Assembly (NCBI GenBank): GCA_964414555.1
Contig: CAYPWW010000084.1
Location: 1-7,352, forward strand
Length of the DNA stretch: 7,352 nt
Direction: 5' to 3'
From: Litorimonas sp964414555
GTDB lineage: Bacteria > Pseudomonadota > Alphaproteobacteria > Caulobacterales > Maricaulaceae
The translations under genes and the position numbers were made by a program. Each line of letters begins with the position of its first letter. Position 1 is the first letter of the stretch. Below are positions 1 through 6,071 of the stretch, piece by piece. Under the pieces are notes generated by a model that was not told the origin of the DNA, made no database searches, and was given only the letters and a program-made list of their open reading frames with translations.

Positions 1-65
1 GTTCCGCCCAGCCCGGCAATCATGGCCCCCAAGAGAGGCAGGAAAACGATCAGCTTGTAGATCAC
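1..65 (-). CDS. nuoL: NADH-quinone oxidoreductase subunit L, N-terminal fragment (cut by window edge)
   Basis: Only the first 21 codons plus two bases are in the window. They translate to an N-terminus beginning (M)IYKLIVFLPLLGAMIAGLGG, a hydrophobic helix with the FLPLLGA pattern typical of the first membrane segment of NuoL, the distal antiporter-like proton-pumping subunit of complex I. The inferred start is GTG at 65-63, four bases after the nuoK stop. An AAGGG motif at 78-74, inside the last nuoK codons, sits 8 nt upstream and supports this start. The position directly after nuoK is the usual place for nuoL. The reading frame is open to the window edge. The call rests on the short peptide plus gene order, so it is strong but not independent of context. 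Confidence 0.88.
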   Translation of the reverse strand, partial: MIYKLIVFLPLLGAMIAGLGG

Positions 66-69
66 GGCC

Positions 70-393
70 CTAGCCCTTCATCAGGTCGATATCTTCGACC
101 GCGATATTGCCGCGATTGCGGAAGTAAACAACGAGAATGGCGAGGCCGACAGCGGCCTCAGCCGCCGCAACCGTCAGGATAAACAGCGCGAAAATCTGTC
201 CCGCAATGGGTTCGACGCCGGGGCCAGGAACCATATGCGTCGAGAAAGCGACAAAGTTGATGTTCACGGCCAGCAAGATCAACTCGACACACATCAAAAT
301 GATGATGACGTTTTTACGGTTCACGAAAATCCCGAACACGCCAATCGTGAAGAGGATCGCCGCGACGATCAAATAATGGTGCAGTCCAATCAT
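70..393 (-). CDS. nuoK: NADH-quinone oxidoreductase subunit K
   Basis: This encodes a 107-residue integral membrane subunit of complex I, related to mitochondrial ND4L and to the MrpC antiporter subunit. It has three predicted membrane helices, at roughly residues 5-24, 29-52 and 65-90. Two buried glutamates important for proton transfer in this family are visible: E37 in the CVELIL motif and E79 in AAAEAAVGLA. A run of NRKN precedes the second helix. The length is close to the family's usual ~100 residues. The frame stays open upstream to a possible start at 492, but that would add 33 polar residues overlapping nuoJ. The ATG at 393, with GGGG at 404-401 upstream and the MIGLHHYL N-terminus, is the family start. 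The gene begins 4 nt after the nuoJ stop and ends 4 nt before the nuoL GTG, which suggests translational coupling. Confidence 0.97.
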   Translation of the reverse strand: MIGLHHYLIVAAILFTIGVFGIFVNRKNVIIILMCVELILLAVNINFVAFSTHMVPGPGVEPIAGQIFALFILTVAAAEAAVGLAILVVYFRNRGNIAVEDIDLMKG

Positions 394-397
394 TGCC

Positions 398-997
398 CTA
401 CCCCAGTCCCTGTCCGGATTCGATATCGACCAGCTCGACGCCGTCCTCACGCGTGCGGGCCATTTGGTCCATCGCGTTTTGACGACGCACACCGGGACGT
501 TCGCGCAAGGTCAGGACAATCGCACCGATCATCGCGACCAGCAGGACAAGGCCTGCCGCCTCAAACACACCCGCATATTGCGTGTATAGCACCGCACCGA
601 ATTGCTCGAGATTGCTCATCTCTCCATCCGGCGGAACAACACCGCGCGTCTCGCCCGTGAAATAGGCCGCGCCGACAAGGATCATCTCGGCCAGCAAGAT
701 CAGCGCCACAATCGCACCGATCGGTAGATAAGAGAGAAAGCCCTGCTTTAGCTCGACGAAATCAACGTCCAACATCATCACGACAAATAGGAACAGCACT
801 GCAACGGCCCCCACATAAACCATGACTAACAACAGCGCGAGGAACTCAGCCCCCATGAGGATGAACAGGCCCGCCGCGCTGAAAAACGTCAGGATCAAGA
901 ACATGACGGAATGCACGGGGTTACGCGAGGCGACGACCATAAAGGCGGCGGCAACGGCGGTGAACGCCAGCAAGTAAAATGCGATGGTGATGAGCAC
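398..997 (-). CDS. nuoJ: NADH-quinone oxidoreductase subunit J
   Basis: This encodes a 199-residue membrane subunit of complex I (mitochondrial ND6 equivalent). Five hydrophobic segments lie at about residues 3-23, 29-49, 52-76, 91-112 and 146-165, followed by a charged cytoplasmic tail. The third helix carries the hallmark pattern GAEFLALLLVMVYVGAVAVL. It includes E51, part of the central hydrophilic axis, and Y61 in the region that forms the pi-bulge switch in solved structures. I chose GTG at 997 as the start because the peptide then begins (M)LITIAFYLLAF like family members and a GAGGGGA motif lies 10 nt upstream. An ATG at 1105 in the same frame would add 36 basic residues running back over the nuoI coding end and is unlikely. 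Upstream lies the only sizeable spacer in the operon (56 nt); downstream nuoK follows after 4 nt. Confidence 0.95.
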   Translation of the reverse strand: MLITIAFYLLAFTAVAAAFMVVASRNPVHSVMFLILTFFSAAGLFILMGAEFLALLLVMVYVGAVAVLFLFVVMMLDVDFVELKQGFLSYLPIGAIVALILLAEMILVGAAYFTGETRGVVPPDGEMSNLEQFGAVLYTQYAGVFEAAGLVLLVAMIGAIVLTLRERPGVRRQNAMDQMARTREDGVELVDIESGQGLG

Positions 998-1007
998 GAT
1001 CTGCGTG

Positions 1008-1014
1008 TCCCCTC
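1008..1014 (-). promoter_or_regulatory. Ribosome binding site of nuoJ (decides the GTG start)
   Basis: The minus strand reads GAGGGGA here, a good Shine-Dalgarno match ending 10 nt before the GTG at 997-995. No ATG is available at the family N-terminus, so this motif is the main evidence for a GTG start of nuoJ. The site lies inside the nuoI-nuoJ spacer, so it is not constrained by coding sequence. Confidence 0.7.
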
Positions 1015-1028
1015 GAAGTCGTTTTGCG

Positions 1029-1043
1029 CTCTCGCGCGGAGAG
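1029..1043 (-). other. Short inverted repeat in the nuoI-nuoJ spacer
   Basis: On the minus strand the 15 bases CTCTCCGCGCGAGAG form two perfect 5-bp arms (CTCTC / GAGAG) around a 5-base GC loop. The repeat sits 10 nt after the nuoI stop and ends 14 nt before the nuoJ Shine-Dalgarno. No T-run follows (AAAACG comes next on the transcript), so it does not look like an intrinsic terminator. It could be a small mRNA hairpin affecting stability or nuoJ initiation, or chance in GC-rich DNA. Confidence 0.3.
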
Positions 1044-1053
1044 TCGGACGCCC

Positions 1054-1542
1054 TTAACGGTAGGGCGCGTCCAAGGCTAGATTTTTTGCGATCTCGGTTT
1101 CCCAACGGTCCCCATTCGCAAGTAGTTTTTCTTTGTCATAATAGAGCTCTTCACGGGTTTCCGTCGCGAACTCGTAATTCGGACCTTCGACGATGGCATC
1201 GACGGGGCACGCTTCTTGGCACAGTCCGCAATAGATGCATTTGACCATGTCGATGTCATATTTCGTCGTCCGGCGTGATCCATCGGGACGCGGCTCGGCT
1301 TCGATCACGATGGCTTGGGCCGGGCAGATCGCTTCGCAGAGCTTACAGGCAATGCAGCGCTCTTCGCCGGAGGGGTAGCGCCGCAGCGCATGCTCACCGC
1401 GAAAGCGCGGGGACAATGGCCCCTTCTCAAACGGGTAATTGATCGTGACTTTCGGGCGGAAGAAATACTTCATCGCCAAAATGAACGCAGAGACAAATTC
1501 CAGAAGGAAGGCCCCACGAAGGACTTGTTTGAAACGGCTCAT
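1054..1542 (-). CDS. nuoI: NADH-quinone oxidoreductase subunit I (8Fe ferredoxin-like)
   Basis: This encodes a 162-residue peripheral iron-sulfur subunit (mitochondrial TYKY/NDUFS8 equivalent) that carries clusters N6a and N6b and passes electrons from the NuoG side to N2 in NuoB. Two classic 4Fe-4S motifs are complete: CIACKLCEAICP with C63, C66, C69 and C73, and CIYCGLCQEACP with C102, C105, C108 and C112. The N-terminus (residues 1-28) is an amphipathic to hydrophobic segment that lies along the membrane surface in this family. The protein ends LALDAPYR, a C-terminus typical of alphaproteobacterial and mitochondrial forms. The ATG at 1542 overlaps the nuoH stop as ATGA. The same frame runs open to 1632, but the extra 30 residues are Cys/Arg-rich shadow of nuoH. 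After the TAA stop there is a 56-nt gap before nuoJ. Confidence 0.98.
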   Translation of the reverse strand: MSRFKQVLRGAFLLEFVSAFILAMKYFFRPKVTINYPFEKGPLSPRFRGEHALRRYPSGEERCIACKLCEAICPAQAIVIEAEPRPDGSRRTTKYDIDMVKCIYCGLCQEACPVDAIVEGPNYEFATETREELYYDKEKLLANGDRWETEIAKNLALDAPYR

Positions 1543-2648
1543 GAGACAGCCCACCCCATATGGTTGGCAAAGACAACAGCGCTGGAAACGATCACAACAG
1601 CAACGAGCGCGGTCGGCAGGAAGACTTTCCACCCCAGACGCATCAGCTGATCATAGCGGTAGCGTGGGACAATGGCTTTCACCATGGCGAAGAGGAAGAA
1701 CAGGAACGCTGTTTTCAGGAAGAACCACAAGAACGGTGGCACGATCTGCCACGGCGTATCAATCGGGGCATGCCACCCGCCGAGGAACAAGATCACCATC
1801 ATCGCCGACAACAGCATGATGTTCACATATTCCGCGAAGAAGAACATCAGGAACGGCGTCGAGGAATATTCGACCTGATAACCGGCGACGAGCTCTGACT
1901 CGGCTTCGGGCAGATCGAATGGCGGGCGGTTCGTCTCGGCCAAGGCTGAGATAAAGAACAACACACCCATGTAGAACATCACGGGAAACAAAAAGATTTT
2001 CCAGCTGGTCGGGTTCAGCAGGAACATGTTCCAGTTCCAAATCCCACCGGCCTGCGCATCGACAATCGCCGTCAGGTTCATAGACCCAGACAGGAAGATC
2101 ACCGTCAGGATGATAAAGCCAATCGAGACTTCATAGGACACCATTTGCGCGGCAGAGCGCAGCGCGCCCATGAAAGGATATTTCGAATTAGATGCCCAAC
2201 CGCCGATAATAATGCCGTAAACGCCCAGCGAGCTGATCGCGAGAACGTAGAGAACGCCGATGTTAATGTCGGAAATCACCCAACCTGGTGCGACAGGAAT
2301 CACGGCCCACGCCAGAAATGCCATCACAAGCCCAAGGAGCGGCGCGAGGATAAAGAGGAACTTGTCGGACCCCGCCGGAATGACGATCTCTTTGAAGAAG
2401 AATTTCAGCGCATCCGCCATCGTCTGCAACAGACCAAAGGCGCCCACAACATTCGGGCCGCGACGCATCTGCACAGCCGCCCAGATCTTCCGGTCGGCCA
2501 GCACAAGCGCGGCAACGAGCAGCGCGAGCGAAATCACGAAGAGAGTCACCTGCCCCGATTTAATCAGGGTCCACATCAGCCAGCTGGTCTCAGCCTCGGC
2601 AGCCACGACAGCTGTCTCAGCAGCAGCGGTTTGGAAAATCGGCATCAT
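1539..2648 (-). CDS. nuoH: NADH-quinone oxidoreductase subunit H
   Basis: This encodes a 369-residue membrane subunit of complex I (mitochondrial ND1 equivalent). It forms much of the quinone chamber and links the peripheral arm to the proton-pumping arm. About eight membrane helices are visible. Family signatures are QMRRGPNVVG (60-69), GALRSAAQMVSYEV (161-174), the acidic loop AETNRPPFDLPEAESELV (237-254) continuing to EYSSTP (260-265), and PRYRYDQLM (328-336). Adjacent ATG codons at 2648 and 2645 are both possible starts. The first gives a 4-nt ATGA overlap with the nuoG stop and a 7-nt spacing from AAAGAGG, so it is preferred. With either start, an Ala/Glu/Thr-rich stretch of roughly 20 residues precedes the first helix, somewhat longer than in many homologues. 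The 3' end overlaps nuoI by 4 nt. Confidence 0.98.
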   Translation of the reverse strand: MMPIFQTAAAETAVVAAEAETSWLMWTLIKSGQVTLFVISLALLVAALVLADRKIWAAVQMRRGPNVVGAFGLLQTMADALKFFFKEIVIPAGSDKFLFILAPLLGLVMAFLAWAVIPVAPGWVISDINIGVLYVLAISSLGVYGIIIGGWASNSKYPFMGALRSAAQMVSYEVSIGFIILTVIFLSGSMNLTAIVDAQAGGIWNWNMFLLNPTSWKIFLFPVMFYMGVLFFISALAETNRPPFDLPEAESELVAGYQVEYSSTPFLMFFFAEYVNIMLLSAMMVILFLGGWHAPIDTPWQIVPPFLWFFLKTAFLFFLFAMVKAIVPRYRYDQLMRLGWKVFLPTALVAVVIVSSAVVFANHMGWAVS

Positions 2649-4759
2649 TCCGCGGCCTCTTTTACGATCTGGTCCCGATCTTCGATCACCTGAGAACACT
2701 CGGCCATAACATTTGACGCCCGCGCGATGGGGTTCGTCATATAGAAATCACTAATCGGGTTTGTCAGCGGCTTAGTGGAAAGCGAACCCGCCTTACCCAA
2801 TTCCGAAACATCAAAATTCGCAGCATCAGTCGCACCTGGGGCAACGCCAACACTCATAAAGGTCGGATGATCTTCAAAGAGTTTCCGACGGAGTGCATCC
2901 AGCGAGTCATAAGGCAAAACGCGATTTAGACGCGCGGACAATGCCCGCAGGATTGCCCAGTCTTCTTTCGCCTCGCCTTTGGTTGGCACGGCGCGCGTGG
3001 CCAGCTGCACCCGGCCTTCTGTATTGACGTAAATGCCAGATTTTTCGGTATAAGCCGCACCCGGCAGGATAACGTCCGCAACATGCGCGCCATTGTCGCC
3101 GTGGTGACCTTGATAGATCACAAAGGCGTCTTTCAGCTTGGATGTGTCCAGCTCATCTGCGCCGAGCAGATAGACGGTTTCGACGGCACTCTGTTGGGCC
3201 GCATCGAGAATTTCAGGGGTTGAGAGACCACCCTCACCCGGAATGAAGCCCATATCCAGACCCGCAACACGTGAAGCCGCATTGTGCAACACATTGAAAC
3301 CGTTGAAGTCTTCACGGACCAGATTAACCGATTTCGCCAAAGCGCCGACAGCGGAGAGGAGCGCTTTGCCCTCAGTGCCGCGCAGGGCGTTCGCACCGAC
3401 GATGATGACGGGGTTCTTTGCGGCTTTGAACGTTTTCGCAAACCCTTTGCGGGCTTTCGTAAATGTTTCGATATCCGCGGCGGATGTTCCGACATGCTCA
3501 TATGTATAGGTCAGGTCGACCGGCTCACCAATCATTCCAATTTCTAGATTGCCCGCGATCCACGTCTTGCGGATGCGCGTATTGACGAGCGGTGCTTCGT
3601 GGCGCGGGTTCGTCCCGATCAGGAGGATGGCATCCGCGTCTTCCAGTCCGGCAATCGTCGTATTGAACAGATAGGACTGGCGCGCGCCCTCACCCAAGAT
3701 CGATCCGTCTTGGCGACAATCGATATTCTTGACGCCCATCGAGTCCATCAGGTCTTTCAACGCTTTCATCGACTCTGCATCGCAGAGATCGCCCGCAATC
3801 GCTGCGATCCGCGCAGGGTCGGCGGAGAGCTTCTCAGCCACAACGCCAAGCGCTTCGTCCCAGCTGGCGGGACGCAACTTACCATCAACGCGCACAAATG
3901 GGCGATCGAGGCGTTGCCGCGCGAGACCATCCCAGACGAAACGTGTTTTGTCGGAAATCCATTCTTCATTCACATCGTCATTCGTGACAGGCAAAATCCG
4001 CAGCACGGCATCACGGCGCGAGTCGACGCGAATGTTCGAGCCAACGGCATCCATCACGTCGACGCTCTCGACTTTCTCCAACTCCCAAGGCCGCGCATTA
4101 AACGCGTAAGGCTTGGAGGTCAGCGCACCAACGGGGCACAGATCAATGACGTTACCAGACATTTCCGACGTCAGGCTCTGCTCCAGATATGTCGTAATCT
4201 CGGCGTTCTCGCCGCGATTGACGAGGCCGATTTCCTGCACGCCTGCGACTTCAGAGATAAAGCGCACACAGCGCGTACACTGGATACAACGTGTCATGAT
4301 CGTATTGACCAGCGGGCCCATATGCTTGTCATCGACGGCGCGTTTGTTCTCCTCGAAGCGGGACGTATCGCGGCCATAGCCCATAGCTTGGTCTTGCAAA
4401 TCGCACTCGCCGCCTTGGTCGCAAATCGGGCAATCCAGCGGGTGATTGATCAGCAGGAATTCCATGACGCCCTCGCGGGCCTTCTTGACGGTTTCCGAAT
4501 TCGTACGGATGTTCGCGGGCGTACCGTCGCGGTTCGGGCGAAGGTCTTTAACTTGCAGCGCACAGGATGCCTGCGGCTTCGGCGCACCGACCCACTCGAC
4601 GAGACACATGCGACAGTTACCAGCCACGGACAGGCGCTCGTGGTAACAGAAACGCGGGATTTCCGCGCCGCCATATTCCTCACACGCCTGCATAAGCGTA
4701 TATTCGGCCGGCACGTCATGCTCGACGCCATCGATATTTAATTTGCGAAGGTCCGACAT
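2645..4759 (-). CDS. nuoG: NADH-quinone oxidoreductase subunit G
   Basis: This encodes a 704-residue peripheral-arm subunit (mitochondrial 75-kDa/NDUFS1 equivalent) that relays electrons from the NADH module towards NuoI. A ferredoxin-like N-terminal domain holds 2Fe-2S N1b with C38, C49, C52 and C66. N5 is ligated by H106, C110, C113 and C119 in HPLDCPICDQGGEC. N4 is ligated by C158, C161, C164 and C208. The extra Cys motif for cluster N7, found in E. coli and Thermus, is absent: there is no cysteine between residues 209 and 325. Residues ~220-620 form the molybdopterin-oxidoreductase-like fold, which in complex I binds no molybdenum cofactor. The C-terminal tail around TNPIARASNVMAECS resembles the NuoG-specific C-terminal domain. 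The ATG at 4759 lies one base after the nuoF stop, with a modest AGGCGG at 4774-4769 upstream. The 3' end overlaps nuoH by 4 nt. Confidence 0.98.
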   Translation of the reverse strand: MSDLRKLNIDGVEHDVPAEYTLMQACEEYGGAEIPRFCYHERLSVAGNCRMCLVEWVGAPKPQASCALQVKDLRPNRDGTPANIRTNSETVKKAREGVMEFLLINHPLDCPICDQGGECDLQDQAMGYGRDTSRFEENKRAVDDKHMGPLVNTIMTRCIQCTRCVRFISEVAGVQEIGLVNRGENAEITTYLEQSLTSEMSGNVIDLCPVGALTSKPYAFNARPWELEKVESVDVMDAVGSNIRVDSRRDAVLRILPVTNDDVNEEWISDKTRFVWDGLARQRLDRPFVRVDGKLRPASWDEALGVVAEKLSADPARIAAIAGDLCDAESMKALKDLMDSMGVKNIDCRQDGSILGEGARQSYLFNTTIAGLEDADAILLIGTNPRHEAPLVNTRIRKTWIAGNLEIGMIGEPVDLTYTYEHVGTSAADIETFTKARKGFAKTFKAAKNPVIIVGANALRGTEGKALLSAVGALAKSVNLVREDFNGFNVLHNAASRVAGLDMGFIPGEGGLSTPEILDAAQQSAVETVYLLGADELDTSKLKDAFVIYQGHHGDNGAHVADVILPGAAYTEKSGIYVNTEGRVQLATRAVPTKGEAKEDWAILRALSARLNRVLPYDSLDALRRKLFEDHPTFMSVGVAPGATDAANFDVSELGKAGSLSTKPLTNPISDFYMTNPIARASNVMAECSQVIEDRDQIVKEAAE
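2656..2662 (-). promoter_or_regulatory. Ribosome binding site of nuoH
   Basis: The minus strand reads AAAGAGG, lying within the last codons of nuoG. It is spaced 7 nt from the ATG at 2648 and 10 nt from the second ATG at 2645. Either spacing is workable; the first is nearer the usual optimum. The motif supports coupled translation of nuoH from the end of nuoG. Confidence 0.6.
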
Positions 4760-4760
4760 A

Positions 4761-6068
4761 TTATTCAGCCGCCTGTACGAACACGGGCTTATCCGCCCGA
4801 TAATTATTGATGCGTTCTTCGATCTCTGGACGGAAGTGGCGGATGAGGCCTTGGATTGGCCAAGCCGCCGCGTCGCCGAGGGCGCAAATTGTGTGGCCCT
4901 CGATCTGCTTCGTCACATCGAGCAGCATGTCGATTTCGGACGTTTGCGCCTCGCCGCGAACCATGCGCTCCATGACGCGCCACATCCAGCCCGTGCCTTC
5001 ACGACACGGCGTGCATTGGCCACAGCTCTCATGCTTATAGAAATAGCTTAGTCGCGCGATGGCCGCGACAACATCCGTAGACTTGTCCATGACAATCACG
5101 GCGGCCGTACCAAGGCCAGATTGATGTTCGCGAAGCGCGTCGAAATCCATCAGAACCGTGTCGCAAATCTCTTTCGGCAGCAGCGGCACGGATGATCCGC
5201 CCGGAATGACAGCCTTCAGGTTGTCCCACCCGCCACGCACGCCACTCGCATGGGTTTCTAGCAGCGTTTTCAAAGGGATAGACATGACTTCTTCAACATT
5301 ACACGGCGCATTCACATGGCCAGAGATGGAGAAGACTTTTGTCCCTTTATTATTGTCACGCCCGAAGGAGCTGAACCACTCCGCGCCTTTGCGCAGGATC
5401 GTCGGCACAACGGCAATCGACTCGACATTATTCACAGTTGTCGGACAGCCATAGAGCCCAGCGTTGGCTGGAAATGGCGGCTTCAGACGGGGTTGGCCCT
5501 TCTTGCCCTCAAGGCTTTCCAGCAGCGCGGTTTCTTCGCCGCAGATATACGCACCGGCGCCGTGGGCGACGTAAATGTCGAAATCCCAGCCAGACCCACA
5601 GGCGTTTTTCCCGACGAGGCCAGCGGCATAGGCCTCCTCAATCGCGTGTTGGAGGCGGTGGCGCTCCTGAATATATTCGCCGCGCAGATAGATGTAGCAT
5701 TTATGCGCCTGCATCGCGAAAGACGCGACAAGGCAGCCCTCAATCAGAAGATGCGGATCATGGCGCATCATTTCGCGGTCTTTACAGGTTCCCGGCTCGG
5801 ACTCATCGGCGTTGACGACGAGGTAATGCGGGCGATTACCCACTTCTTTTGGCATAAAGGACCATTTCAGGCCCGTCGGGAAACCCGCACCGCCGCGACC
5901 GCGCAGGCCAGACGCTTTGACCTGATCGATGATCCAGTCCTTACCCTGACCCAGCATGGCGGCTGTGCCTTCCCAAGCGCCACGCTCACGCGCGCCGTCC
6001 AACTTCCAATCATGGAAGCCGTAGAGATTTTTGAAAATGCGGTCTTCGTCTTTGAGGAGCTGCGTCAT
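4761..6068 (-). CDS. nuoF: NADH-quinone oxidoreductase subunit F (NADH/FMN-binding)
   Basis: This encodes a 435-residue catalytic subunit (mitochondrial 51-kDa/NDUFV1 equivalent) that oxidises NADH, holds FMN and passes electrons to cluster N3. The glycine-rich NADH/FMN-site motif LRGRGGAGFP lies at residues 55-64. The conserved NADESEPGT is at 86-94, and the second nucleotide/FMN-site motif GAGAYICGEETALLES is at 170-185. The N3 4Fe-4S ligands are C349, C352 and C355 in ESCGQCTPCREG, plus C395 in HTICALGD. The length matches the family's usual ~430 residues. The ATG at 6068 is 3 nt after the nuoE stop. AAGAAGGG at 6083-6076, inside the last nuoE codons, gives a 7-nt spacing and fixes the start. 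nuoG follows after one base. The product acts on the cytoplasmic face with NuoE and NuoG. Confidence 0.98.
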   Translation of the reverse strand: MTQLLKDEDRIFKNLYGFHDWKLDGARERGAWEGTAAMLGQGKDWIIDQVKASGLRGRGGAGFPTGLKWSFMPKEVGNRPHYLVVNADESEPGTCKDREMMRHDPHLLIEGCLVASFAMQAHKCYIYLRGEYIQERHRLQHAIEEAYAAGLVGKNACGSGWDFDIYVAHGAGAYICGEETALLESLEGKKGQPRLKPPFPANAGLYGCPTTVNNVESIAVVPTILRKGAEWFSSFGRDNNKGTKVFSISGHVNAPCNVEEVMSIPLKTLLETHASGVRGGWDNLKAVIPGGSSVPLLPKEICDTVLMDFDALREHQSGLGTAAVIVMDKSTDVVAAIARLSYFYKHESCGQCTPCREGTGWMWRVMERMVRGEAQTSEIDMLLDVTKQIEGHTICALGDAAAWPIQGLIRHFRPEIEERINNYRADKPVFVQAAE

Positions 6069-6071
6069 GTC

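Noticed and set aside
70..492. A longer NuoK starting at 492
   Set aside because: The 33 extra residues overlap nuoJ and are polar, while the ATG at 393 yields the standard NuoK N-terminus and length.
1029..1043. Intrinsic terminator between nuoI and nuoJ
   Set aside because: The 5-bp stem is short and no U-tract follows on the transcript. Terminating here would also cut off essential downstream subunits.
398..1105. A longer NuoJ starting at the ATG at 1105
   Set aside because: It would overlap the conserved nuoI C-terminus and add a basic, non-membrane 36-residue leader absent from the family. The GTG at 997 has a good Shine-Dalgarno.
1054..1632. A longer NuoI starting at 1632
   Set aside because: The extra 30 residues are out-of-frame nuoH sequence. 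The ATG at 1542 overlapping the nuoH stop gives the normal family N-terminus MSRFKQVLRGAF.
3599..4741. Plus-strand open frame of 380 codons opposite nuoG
   Set aside because: Same reasoning: fully antisense to conserved nuoG, with a His/Arg/Asp-rich translation mirroring the codon bias of the true gene and no domain signature.
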